From assembly GCA_934647235.1 (NCBI GenBank), contig CAKUFG010000009.1, positions 32,886-96,885 on the forward strand: a stretch of DNA of 64,000 nucleotides. The letters are read 5' to 3'. The position numbers and the translations under genes are program-made. Source of the stretch: an uncultured Clostridia bacterium. Its GTDB lineage: Bacteria; Bacillota; Clostridia; Christensenellales; Aristaeellaceae. Below are positions 18,201 through 25,122 of this stretch, in pieces. Every line of letters starts with the position of its first letter. Within the stretch, counting starts at the first letter, position 1. The notes under the pieces were generated by a model. The model saw only the letters and a program-made list of their open reading frames with translations. It searched no databases and was not told where the DNA came from.

Positions 18201-18319
18201 AGGTGGTCAGCATGAGCCAGGCCAAGCGCAAGCTGTTTGATCTGCTGATTACCCCCGGCGAAAGCATGCCCACCAAGCTGTCGGATGAGGATCTGCTCAA
18301 GCTCTTTGAAATCAAATAA
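15218..18319 (+). CDS. SNF2-family helicase with SWIM zinc finger
   Basis: 1033 residues from MNMDKLKERMGD, behind GGAGG; the longer upstream frame has no ribosome binding site. The N-terminal SWIM zinc finger reads CPCEKSPFCRH (C-x-C...C-x-H, about residue 55). A central SNF2-associated region follows, then the ATPase: ADDMGLGKTVQT (Walker A), DEAQQIKN (motif II), LTGTPMEN (III), and the C-lobe with LSLKAGGTGLNL and AVDRAHRIGQ (V-VI). These are bacterial Swi2/Snf2 translocases acting on double-stranded DNA or on RNA polymerase, as in RapA. It is complete and lies alone on the plus strand, divergent from the coiled-coil gene. Confidence 0.95.
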   Translation: MNMDKLKERMGDEEFDAGRALYRRGAVRENQRSADFLTYSVAGAHGFIRIYPNGRMECPCEKSPFCRHTLAALIDANESGALRAMQEMRAKARAATLFSVMEGALPECVMARLEPEIRMNGLDMRIGLRIGQDRLYVIRSITEFLASLKSGEPLSFGKGFTFFPAWMRFGEAERELISLLQLHCATLKGAGVEIGVQDARLLPLPQPTAARVWEILRRMRFRLQYEDTAIAQDGISEETLPLSFTLSDRAKAGAPQHRLAISAMFEGDFRALTEDCAYAVIDGAVQSVPRVQRAVARICATERTGGRTLFVFDPDQTQKVMSELTLWLSRVGELRFSPELERQLVREPFKARVYLDRDGTDVTARTEFLYGEQIIDPFAPPNEHASLLLLRDAQHEQEITELLAGAGFRVSKGRVYLSGAEDVYSFVTSGVNELTRHAEVFFSKDFRKFTPRRAQLAGFLRGASGQLQLSMTDGGEEVEELLPLMRALRDQASYFRFKDGSFISLEDTDDWQPLAEAVCEVVDYADTRDLGMYRAAYLEALIRSSGLPVTLDEEAQRAASLDVPKPEPPLDCLRPYQQRGFEWLCALRSLHMGGILADDMGLGKTVQTIAALLYFARTEKERKPSVIIAPTSLTYNWLSELNRFAPELEVMLLSGAQASRAEQIKLLSTPDAPDVLVTSYPLIRRDAPLLSGVSFRFAILDEAQQIKNSASVGAHAVKQLSAETRIALTGTPMENHAGELWSIFDFILPGYLPRASAFMRRYGEGENSDELMRRIRPFLMRRLKKDVLTELPDKLEVTLMAEMSPEQRRVYQAGLLRRRDYVKQILNTRGMAKGRAEVLSAITELRQICCHPVLCLPDYTGTSGKLEMLVDVLLPALQNGRRALVFSQFTRMLRLIEARLSQEGVKSLYLDGDTPADERVKLCDTFNSGHGSVFLLSLKAGGTGLNLTGADMVIHYDPWWNPAAEEQAVDRAHRIGQTKEVEVVRLLVHDSIEEQVVSMSQAKRKLFDLLITPGESMPTKLSDEDLLKLFEIK

Positions 18320-18341
18320 CCGCCCGTGGCAAGATAAGGGT

Positions 18342-18370
18342 TTGACGCGCGTCGCGTATCCGATTATAAT
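18342..18370 (+). promoter_or_regulatory. sigma-A promoter of the DUF5711-cvpA-araC operon
   Basis: TTGACG (18342-18347), 17-bp spacer, TATAAT (18365-18370), 45 bases before the DUF5711 start. Confidence 0.8.
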
Positions 18371-18414
18371 AGGTTTGTATATGCTGGCTTTCTACCCGCC
18401 GGCAGGAGGTACCC

Positions 18415-19524
18415 ATGCCCAATTACGACCTTGGAACCAAACGAAAAAAAATCAGCCCGTACCTGCTGATCGCGGCCATCGCCGTGCTGCTGGTGCTCAT
18501 CGCCTACCTGCTGGGGCTGCTCAGCGGGAGCGGCGGCAAAATATCGGGCAGAAAGCTGCGCTGCGTGGTCAGCCAGGATGTCACTGTGTTTGGCGACCGT
18601 GTGCTGTATTATGACGACAGCACGCTGTTTTGCCTGTCCACCTCGGGCAGCGAGCTATGGAGCGTGCAGGTAGGCTCGGGCGCGCGCTTCCATGCCGGCA
18701 GCCGCCACGTTGTGGTGTGGACCACCAATCAGCTGCAGATTCTGGACCGCAGCGGCCGCTCCACCTATAACGACCGGCTGAGCGAAACCATCCAGTTTGC
18801 CCGCGTGTGCGATAAGTATGTAGCCATCGTAACGGGCGACGGCGTCAGCCCCACGCTGACCATCAAGGACATGGACGGCGGCCTGGTGGATACCGTTGTA
18901 AACAACTATACCGACCTGATGCTGCTGGACTGCGGCTTCTTCGGCGATAACGAATACCTGTGGACGACTGCGCTGGATGTATACGGCGCTGTGCCTGAAA
19001 CCACCATGCATACCTACCGCGTGGGCCGCATGAACACGGGCGACGTATCCCTGGGCGAGCCGATCACCTACGCCGTGGTGTATTCGGGCAGCTATCTGAA
19101 CGTAATCAACACGCGCCAGCTGCGCCTGTACGATTACCACGGCACGCTCAGCGCCGACAGCACCGTGCTGGTATACGGCTGGCAGTTGGTAGGCAGCACC
19201 CCCACCAGCGGCGACCCGTACCTGCTGTTCGCGCCCGTATTGCAGACGGATACGGCGGGCAGCTTCAGCGAGCTGCGCCTGCTGCACGGCAAAACCGACA
19301 CCCGCTACTCCCTGCCGGATTCCTGCGTGGGCGCGGCCATCCACGGCAAGCGCCTGTACGCCTTCTCCGGCAACAGCCTTTACCGCGCCGATATCAGCGC
19401 GCAGCGCTTTACCGCCCTGCGCCTGCCGGTGGACGGCACGGTGACCGACTATCTGGGCATGACCTCAAACGGCGTGGCGCTGCTGGTATGCGGCACCAGC
19501 GTATGGGCCGTGTCCGTGCCTTAA
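18415..19524 (+). CDS. DUF5711 family membrane-anchored beta-propeller-like protein
   Basis: 369 residues: a short basic N-terminus (LGTKRKKISP), one transmembrane anchor (about 15-38), then an extracytoplasmic domain of repeated beta blades (for example DRVLYYDDSTLFCLSTSGSE, RQLRLYDYHGTLSA, GKRLYAFSGNSLYRAD) as in PQQ-like propellers. DUF5711 proteins of Clostridia characteristically precede cvpA, as here with an 8-bp gap. The function is unknown; a role in envelope or division processes is inferred from CvpA. GGAGGT sets the start. Confidence 0.85.
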   Translation: MPNYDLGTKRKKISPYLLIAAIAVLLVLIAYLLGLLSGSGGKISGRKLRCVVSQDVTVFGDRVLYYDDSTLFCLSTSGSELWSVQVGSGARFHAGSRHVVVWTTNQLQILDRSGRSTYNDRLSETIQFARVCDKYVAIVTGDGVSPTLTIKDMDGGLVDTVVNNYTDLMLLDCGFFGDNEYLWTTALDVYGAVPETTMHTYRVGRMNTGDVSLGEPITYAVVYSGSYLNVINTRQLRLYDYHGTLSADSTVLVYGWQLVGSTPTSGDPYLLFAPVLQTDTAGSFSELRLLHGKTDTRYSLPDSCVGAAIHGKRLYAFSGNSLYRADISAQRFTALRLPVDGTVTDYLGMTSNGVALLVCGTSVWAVSVP

Positions 19525-19531
19525 AAACGCT

Positions 19532-20236
19532 ATGAATATCATGGATCTTGCCATTCTGGCCGTGCTGTTTATCAGCGTCGCCTTCGGCTTTTACCGGGGC
19601 TCTGTAGCCTCGCTCCTGGGCCTGGCCGCCTGCCTGATCTCGGTGGTAGCCGCCTTTTTTGCCGGGCCGCAGCTGGCCTCGCTCCTCAGCGCCAATCGCG
19701 GCGTTACCGAAATGCTGGCCACCTATACGGACGCAGGCTCGCTGGTGGGCGACTATGCCCTGGCCACCACGCAGGTGAGCGGCATGAGCGCGGCGCTCAT
19801 TCAGACGGTGCTCAAAAGCGTATCCCTGCCCGACAGCATCGCCGCCATCCTGCAGAGCAACCTGTCCAGCGCGGCCTTTGCCTCCGCAGGCATGACCACG
19901 GTGAACGATTATGTATCCTACACCATCGTGGCCGTGGTGCTGCAGTCCTTCAGCTTTGTCGTGTGCTATTTTATCAGCTTTATCGTGCTGCATGCTGCGG
20001 TAGGGCTGGTTGGGCATGTGTTCTATTTTCCTGTGCTCAAGCACTTTGACGGGCTGATGGGCGGCGTGTACGGCCTGCTGCGCGGCGTGATTACGCTGTA
20101 TGTGCTGTTTTTGCTGGTGCCGGTCATCCGCACGATTATCCCGGTAGATCTGTTAACCCGCTATCTGGGCCAGAGCGCGCTGAGCGCCGTCTTTGCCAGC
20201 GACGGCTTCTTTGCCCGCATCGTAACGGGCGTCTGA
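19532..20236 (+). CDS. CvpA family membrane protein
   Basis: 234 residues with four predicted helices. The N-terminal helix MDLAILAVLFISVAFGFYRGS and the basic-glycine turn FYRGSVASLLGL are typical of CvpA, the colicin V production family. The last two helices include LKHFDGLMGGVYGLLRGVIT, the conserved C-terminal CvpA signature. The family is broadly conserved and linked to envelope homeostasis; the mechanism is unknown. It lacks a strong ribosome binding site of its own and follows DUF5711 by 7 bases, suggesting coupling. Confidence 0.88.
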   Translation: MNIMDLAILAVLFISVAFGFYRGSVASLLGLAACLISVVAAFFAGPQLASLLSANRGVTEMLATYTDAGSLVGDYALATTQVSGMSAALIQTVLKSVSLPDSIAAILQSNLSSAAFASAGMTTVNDYVSYTIVAVVLQSFSFVVCYFISFIVLHAAVGLVGHVFYFPVLKHFDGLMGGVYGLLRGVITLYVLFLLVPVIRTIIPVDLLTRYLGQSALSAVFASDGFFARIVTGV

Positions 20237-20247
20237 GGGCGGCGCGC

Positions 20248-21210
20248 ATGGATGAAATACAGCTGTTGGACGGTTTTCGCGGAGAAGCCTTTGCCACCCT
20301 GCCCTGTCAGGATGGCGGCGGCAGCATTGCGCGCTATCCCTTGTTTGACGGCGTAGACGCGCTGCTGGTGCGCCTGCAGACGCACGGCTTTGAGGAGCTG
20401 CGCGATCAGCGCGATCAGCTGGAGATCAATTTCTGCATATCCGGGCGCTTTGAGAGCGTCTTTTCCCTGCGTGAGCAGGCTGTGCTGACGCCTGGCGGGC
20501 TGTCCGTCAGCTGCTTTGACGGGCTGCATGGCGCGCAGTCCACCTCGCTTTTCCCCATGGGCTATTATGAGGGGCTGTGTCTGCAGATCGACTGTGCCGC
20601 AGCCTCGCGCTGGATGCAGCGCCATGTGGCCCCGCTGGCGGTGGATTTATCCGCGCTGCGCGCCAATCTGCTGGGCAGCCGCTGGTTCATGCTGGACGAG
20701 GCCGGGCCGCGCTGCGAGCATGTGCTGCGCGAGCTGTACGAAAACCTGCCTTATTTTGACCGCGAATACCTGCAATTAAAGGTGCTGGAACTGCTGATGC
20801 TGCTGCGCAGCATGCCGCGTGCTGAACGCGAAACCGAGTACTGCTCGGCCGAGCAGGTACGCCTGGTCAGTCATCTGCGCGATCATTTACTGACCGAGCG
20901 CGACAGCTATGTATCCCTGTCCCGCCTGGCGGAGGAGCATCATCTGTCCGTATCGCACCTGCAAAAGCTGTTCCGCCAGGTATATGGCGCGCCGATCTAT
21001 CGCTATCTCAAGGAATACCGGCTGGAAAAGGCTGCGGTGGAGCTGTCCGGCAGCGAGCGGCGCATTGTTGAAATTGCCCTGGACGCCGGGTATGAAAGCG
21101 CCAGCAAGTTTTCTTCCGCCTTCAAGCAGCGCTATGGCGTTACCCCCAGCGCCTATCGCTTTGCCGCACGCTGTACGTCAAAACGGGATACTGAAATCAA
21201 AACGGAATAG
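20248..21210 (+). CDS. AraC family transcriptional regulator
   Basis: 320 residues: an N-terminal ligand- or dimer-domain of about 200 residues, and a C-terminal double helix-turn-helix (about 215-312). The first helix pair lies in VSLSRLAEEHHLSVSHLQKLF and the second in IVEIALDAGYESASKFSSAF, ending in RYGVTPSAYR. The gene is 11 bp after cvpA and 80 bp before a secreted-protein gene. That promoter has a good -10 (TATACT at 21231) but no -35, the pattern of an activator-dependent promoter, so the secreted protein is the likely target. Confidence 0.92.
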   Translation: MDEIQLLDGFRGEAFATLPCQDGGGSIARYPLFDGVDALLVRLQTHGFEELRDQRDQLEINFCISGRFESVFSLREQAVLTPGGLSVSCFDGLHGAQSTSLFPMGYYEGLCLQIDCAAASRWMQRHVAPLAVDLSALRANLLGSRWFMLDEAGPRCEHVLRELYENLPYFDREYLQLKVLELLMLLRSMPRAERETEYCSAEQVRLVSHLRDHLLTERDSYVSLSRLAEEHHLSVSHLQKLFRQVYGAPIYRYLKEYRLEKAAVELSGSERRIVEIALDAGYESASKFSSAFKQRYGVTPSAYRFAARCTSKRDTEIKTE

Positions 21211-21230
21211 AAATCTGCTTTCAGGCGTGG

Positions 21231-21236
21231 TATACT
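21231..21236 (+). promoter_or_regulatory. -10 box of a possible AraC-dependent promoter
   Basis: TATACT without a matching -35 hexamer, 55 bases upstream of the secreted-protein gene and just downstream of the araC-type gene. Confidence 0.35.
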
Positions 21237-21290
21237 GCGCAACGGTTAAAGAAATCTAACCAAGATTGATCTGAAAAGGAGTACCCTGCC

Positions 21291-21971
21291 ATGAAAAAGC
21301 TGCTTTCCGCCGCGCTGTGCCTGATCTGCCTGTTTTCCTTTTGCCTGACCGGCCTGGCCGAGACCGCCGAAGCTGATTACCTCAGCCAGATTCCCGGCAC
21401 CTATGTGGAGCTGTTCCCCGAGCTGTCCAAGGAAGAATACCATGACGACTGGCTGGCCGCCGTTACGCCCCTGGTTGGCGAAGAGAACGCCAAAGCTACC
21501 GTAGAATACCTGCTGTATATGTGCACGGGCGATGTGTACGGCGAGGAAGCCATTGCCAAGTACAGCGCCGTTCCCGAAAGCATGCGCTTTGACTGCTACT
21601 ACATCGGCGGCGTGGCCAGGATGACCATCGAAGGCAACGTAATCTCCGGCGTGGACGCCGAGGGCAACGAGATCTTCCGCCACACCTACGCGCCCGTGGA
21701 AGTGGAGAACAACGAAAACGGCTTCATCTTCTACAAGACCGAGGATGAAAACGCCGGCCAGTTCACCTATTTTGCCTTCGGCGGCGACACCATGGCCGAA
21801 ACCTTCCATCTGGAGTTCCGCTATGCTGAGGATCTGGCCGACCTGATGAGCTGGTTCGAGGGCAGCTACGCTTACTGGAACGTGGGCGCAATCGCCGAAA
21901 ACTACACCGAGGAAGAAATCCTGGGCGCGATCAACCTGTTCGCCACCGAAAACCTGAGCGAAGAGGAATAA
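21291..21971 (+). CDS. secreted protein, possibly ZinT-like
   Basis: 226 residues. A signal peptide (KK, then LLSAALCLICLFSFCLTG, cleavage after LAE or later) precedes an acidic domain of about 195 residues. Pieces such as GTYVELFPEL near the start, a central glycine-rich strand and AETFHLEFRYAEDLADLM...YAYWN recall the ZinT/YodA calycin-like metal-binding fold. However, most ZinT histidine ligands are absent, so metal binding is doubtful. AAAGGAG precedes the ATG. It follows the araC-type regulator and ends at a strong terminator, suggesting a regulated single-gene unit. Confidence 0.55.
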   Translation: MKKLLSAALCLICLFSFCLTGLAETAEADYLSQIPGTYVELFPELSKEEYHDDWLAAVTPLVGEENAKATVEYLLYMCTGDVYGEEAIAKYSAVPESMRFDCYYIGGVARMTIEGNVISGVDAEGNEIFRHTYAPVEVENNENGFIFYKTEDENAGQFTYFAFGGDTMAETFHLEFRYAEDLADLMSWFEGSYAYWNVGAIAENYTEEEILGAINLFATENLSEEE

Positions 21972-21986
21972 GCCTGCACGCAAGCA

Positions 21987-22024
21987 CCCCGCAGCGGGAA
22001 ACTCCGCTGCGGGGCGCTTTATTA
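21987..22024 (+). terminator. terminator after secreted-protein gene
   Basis: 11-bp perfect stem CCCCGCAGCGG/CCGCTGCGGGG, then CGCTTTATTAT. Confidence 0.85.
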
Positions 22025-22076
22025 TGATACATTTCTCCATCTCTTCGCAAAGCTGTCTCACGGTTTCAACCATTCA

Positions 22077-22856
22077 CTATTCTTCAAGTGAGTCGAATGA
22101 GCGCGTAATGAATCGCTTCAGCATACTTTCTGCAAAGTTCTGCGCCGTCTCATGATCCAGCGGCATACTCTCCCCCTCCTGATACGCCTTCAGCGCGGCG
22201 CGGATCATGCCCTGATAAGGCGCGAGCTGCCAATCGTTCAGCGCCCACTCGCCGCCCTCGCGCTTGGACAGGATCAGCCCTTCCTCCCGATATGCCGCCG
22301 CGCGGCAAAGATTCAGGATGACATAGACCGGGGCTTTCAGGATATCCTCCTGCGCGGTGCGGATATCCTGATAGACGCTGTTCACAAACGCTTCATCGCT
22401 TACCGGCCCGAAAACCTGCTCGATTTCGGGGCCGTAAAGCCTTACGCCGCGATGGCGCAGCATCATGCAATGCGCCGCGAGGTCGCGGTCCTCACCGTGC
22501 ATGGCGCGTACATACTCTGCCGGGTTCTCACGATAGCGCTCCAGATGCATCACGGAAAAATGCAGCTCATACGGCGTGGGATAGACAAACGGCTTGCACA
22601 CATCGCGGCGGAGCACGCTCAGTTCAATGCCCTTTTGCGGAGCGTAGGCGTTCATGGCTGTCACCATCGCCATGTATTGCAGCTTCAGATCGTTCGGCAG
22701 CGCGTTTTCCACCACGATCAGCAGATCAACATCGCTCTTTTGCGCCTGAAAGCAGCCCATGGCCGCCGAGCCGTGCAGATACACGCCCGTCAGGCAATCG
22801 CCCAGAATGGCCCTGGATTGAGCGACAAAGGCGTCCAGAAGGCTTTGCAGTTCCAT
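22077..22856 (-). CDS. aminoglycoside nucleotidyltransferase-like protein (AadA/ANT(9) type, DUF4111)
   Basis: 259 residues. The N-terminal nucleotidyltransferase fold has YLHGSAAMGCF...KSDVDLLIV (GS plus DxD metal site), followed by a C-terminal helical DUF4111 domain (DEAFVNSVYQDIRTAQEDIL...ILNLCRAAAY...SKREGGEWAL) as in AadA and ANT(9). Length matches those adenylyltransferases that inactivate streptomycin and spectinomycin. Whether it confers resistance or modifies another substrate cannot be told. It is the last gene of a three-gene minus-strand unit with a membrane protein and DUF1801. GGGAGG sets the start. Confidence 0.85.
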   Translation of the reverse strand: MELQSLLDAFVAQSRAILGDCLTGVYLHGSAAMGCFQAQKSDVDLLIVVENALPNDLKLQYMAMVTAMNAYAPQKGIELSVLRRDVCKPFVYPTPYELHFSVMHLERYRENPAEYVRAMHGEDRDLAAHCMMLRHRGVRLYGPEIEQVFGPVSDEAFVNSVYQDIRTAQEDILKAPVYVILNLCRAAAYREEGLILSKREGGEWALNDWQLAPYQGMIRAALKAYQEGESMPLDHETAQNFAESMLKRFITRSFDSLEE

Positions 22857-22873
22857 TCTTTTTCCTCCCAGCT

Positions 22874-23314
22874 TTACTTTGCGTTCTTATACGAAATCAG
22901 AATATGACTGGGCGCAAACAGCGCGGCCGCAGCGATCAGCGGAATCGAGCGAATGAGAACGCCGCTCAACAGGAACAAAACCGAAGGGATAATGGAAAGC
23001 GCCAGCGCCCGGAACATGCTGCTTTTGTGGAAGCAAATCAGCCAGATCAGGCAATAAGCCGCCGCCAGCAGCGTGTCCGCAACCAGATAGAGATAAAACG
23101 CCTGCTGCGAATGCCAGCCAAAGAATGTGCCCGGAATTTGAAAAATCATCAGGATAAAGCAGCCGAAGCGGCCGATCTGCTCCAGGGCTTCCACCAGCCT
23201 GTTATTCCATTTGTTGACAAAGCCATCCCTGCACTTCATCGCAAAAATCACATTGGGGATCAGAATGACCGCCACAAAAATCAATCCGTATACGTTAAAC
23301 CACTTGGCTTCCAT
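22874..23314 (-). CDS. four-helix membrane protein of unknown function
   Basis: 146 residues with four hydrophobic helices and short loops. The N-terminus is KWFNVYGLIFVAVILIPN, and there is a characteristic NRLVEALEQIGRFGCFILM stretch in helix 2. I recall similar small hypothetical membrane proteins in Clostridia and Bacilli, but none with an assigned function. AAAGGAG precedes the ATG; 14 and 17 bp separate it from its neighbours on the same strand. Confidence 0.75.
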   Translation of the reverse strand: MEAKWFNVYGLIFVAVILIPNVIFAMKCRDGFVNKWNNRLVEALEQIGRFGCFILMIFQIPGTFFGWHSQQAFYLYLVADTLLAAAYCLIWLICFHKSSMFRALALSIIPSVLFLLSGVLIRSIPLIAAAALFAPSHILISYKNAK

Positions 23315-23328
23315 TTTCTTTTTCTCCT

Positions 23329-23658
23329 TTAGTGCAATGTATCCTCAAATATCTGCCTGAGCGCATCGGCCGGAATCTCCTGTCCCAGGAAGATCTGCAG
23401 CATGCCCTTGGGCGTCATTTTGTAGCCCGTCAGCGCCTGCCTGTGCGCCGCCGCAGCGCTGGCTTCGATATTAATATGATCCTTGAATGGAATCAGGCGG
23501 ACAAAGGCTTCCCCCGCATAATAGCTCGGCAGCCTCGCCCACAGCTTTTCCTGCAGCGGGGCGGGCGCGCTGTCCAGAATCAGCGTCCTCAGCGCTTGAT
23601 ACATATCCGCAATTCCGCTTGGATACTGCTCAACATACTGCCGAACCTGCTCATCCAT
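23329..23658 (-). CDS. DUF1801 (YdhG-like) protein
   Basis: 109 residues of the YdhG/DUF1801 fold: VRQYVEQYPSGIADMYQALR at the start, the mid-segment EKLWARLPSYY, a strand LIPFKDHINIEAS and the closing GMLQIFLGQEIPADALRQI. The function is unknown; related domains occur in proteins linked to metal or phosphate handling. It is first in a three-gene unit, and GGAGGGGAG sets the start. Confidence 0.85.
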   Translation of the reverse strand: MDEQVRQYVEQYPSGIADMYQALRTLILDSAPAPLQEKLWARLPSYYAGEAFVRLIPFKDHINIEASAAAAHRQALTGYKMTPKGMLQIFLGQEIPADALRQIFEDTLH

Positions 23659-23753
23659 TCGCTCCCCTCCAATTGCCAGTCGTTCGGCATCAGTTTAGCA
23701 CAAAATGGCAAACAAGACAAGAACGCACAAAGAATGACCAAAGGATTATATGA

Positions 23754-23976
23754 AAAATTCTCCGAAATACATTGCTATTTGTATCAAATCAGTTATAATA
23801 GGAGCAAGGATATCGAAAAGAGGCTTTTCCAGGGCCATCAGCGCCGAAATGCTTCATTCCTTCTTTTCCGTTTCACAATTCAGCAACGGGCCGACAACGC
23901 AGGTATTTGATCTGCTGACGATTTTGTGTATTACAAAGCAGAAAAGCGAAAAAAGCACAATCATGATGATTTATTG
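23754..23976 (+). pseudogene. decayed, internally deleted copy of the Phd/RelE toxin-antitoxin locus
   Basis: The first part resembles the promoter and first 30 codons of the antitoxin at 25592 (here RAISAEMLHSFFSVSQFS...TQVFD). It then joins directly to the last codons of the toxin at 25912 (GACGATTTTGTGTATTAC is identical in both). About 500 bp between these points is missing and the start codon is lost. The intact locus lies about 1.8 kb away, on the other side of the DUF4268 gene and the right att site. Confidence 0.8.
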
Positions 23977-24108
23977 TTTTCTGTCAGTTCAAGCCTCGCC
24001 GTTATCAAGGCATAAAACCGTTTTCAAAAAGACTTCATCCTTGTTTGTCCAAATGACCGCATGATATACAATACGCAAGTCCAAATATCACTGAAGGGGC
24101 TGAAAACT

Positions 24109-25038
24109 ATGATAACAAACCTAGGGAAGCTCGAAGAAATACGAGATTTGAGGGCTATCTGGCCTCATGAGGCCCTGGATTTCACCCCATGGCTCGCCGA
24201 AGATGAACACATGGCCATACTGGGCGATGCAATTGGTATGGAAATAGCCGCTGATGAAACCGAATCTGCGGTGGGCGATTTCAGTGTCGATATTGTTGCA
24301 ACCGAAGCAGGCACGGGAAGAAGAATCATCATTGAAAACCAACTTGAAGATACCAATCATGATCATCTCGGCAAGCTGATTACATATGCTTCCGGCAAGG
24401 GCGCCAATACGGTTATATGGGTTGTTAGGCATGCGCGTGAAGAACATCGTGCAGCCATTGAATGGCTGAATAACCATACTGACGACGAGGTTGGTTTTTT
24501 CCTGTGCGAGATCCATCTTTACCGCATTGAGGCCTCTAAACCGGCTGTGAAATTTGAAATTATTGAAAAACCCAATGATTGGACAAAAACAGTTAAGAAA
24601 AACGACGCTATGAAGCCCAGAGAGCAATTCCGTCTGGAATACTGGACGGCATTTAATGACTATGCATTTGCCAATGCGCAGTTTGCTAAAGCGTTTAACA
24701 AAAGAAAAGCAACTACTGATCATTGGATGGACCTGAGCATCGGCTCGTCCGGATGCCATATTGCAATGAATCTCATCAGAAAAGACAGCAATTTGGTTGT
24801 CGAGCTATATATAAGTGATGATAAAGACCTTTTCCGCTCGCTGCTTGCAAAGAAAGAAGCCATAGAAAAAGAAATCGGCTATACCTTGGATTGGCGTGAA
24901 TTGCCGGAAAAAAAGGCCAGCCGCATCCTGCTCGCTCATCATGTTGATTTTGAAGATAAAGAAACATGGACAAATCAATTTGACTGGCTGATGGATGCAA
25001 CAATAAAGTACAAACGCGCATTTAAGAAGTATTTGTAA
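24109..25038 (+). CDS. DUF4268 protein with PD-(D/E)xK nuclease-like N-terminus
   Basis: 309 residues from MITNLGKLEE. The N-terminal half reads like a restriction-endonuclease fold: GDFSVDIVATEAGTGRRIIIENQLE gives the D...E-x-Q catalytic set, followed by HLGKLITYASGKGANTVIWV. The C-terminal half is DUF4268 (FRLEYWTAFNDYA...DHWMDLSIGSSG...DWRELPEKKASRI). Such proteins are found among phage-defence and mobile-element genes; the target is unknown. Base composition is visibly AT-richer than most neighbours, suggesting recent acquisition. It is flanked by the two toxin-antitoxin copies and ends at a bidirectional terminator. Confidence 0.85.
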   Translation: MITNLGKLEEIRDLRAIWPHEALDFTPWLAEDEHMAILGDAIGMEIAADETESAVGDFSVDIVATEAGTGRRIIIENQLEDTNHDHLGKLITYASGKGANTVIWVVRHAREEHRAAIEWLNNHTDDEVGFFLCEIHLYRIEASKPAVKFEIIEKPNDWTKTVKKNDAMKPREQFRLEYWTAFNDYAFANAQFAKAFNKRKATTDHWMDLSIGSSGCHIAMNLIRKDSNLVVELYISDDKDLFRSLLAKKEAIEKEIGYTLDWRELPEKKASRILLAHHVDFEDKETWTNQFDWLMDATIKYKRAFKKYL

Positions 25039-25089
25039 CTCATATCACAGCCGTAATGCAATACTCCTCTGCAGCTCGCACAGAAAAAC

Positions 25090-25121
25090 AGCGCTGGCAT
25101 CGCTTCCAGCGTTGCTTTTTT
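25090..25121. terminator. bidirectional terminator between DUF4268 gene and spoVT 5' stub
   Basis: Stem AGCGCTGG/CCAGCGTT, followed by GCTTTTTTA on the plus strand and by TGTTTTTCTG on the minus strand. In the minus direction it would terminate the truncated spoVT message; in the excised circle it would terminate the recombinase message. Confidence 0.7.
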
Positions 25122-25122
25122 A

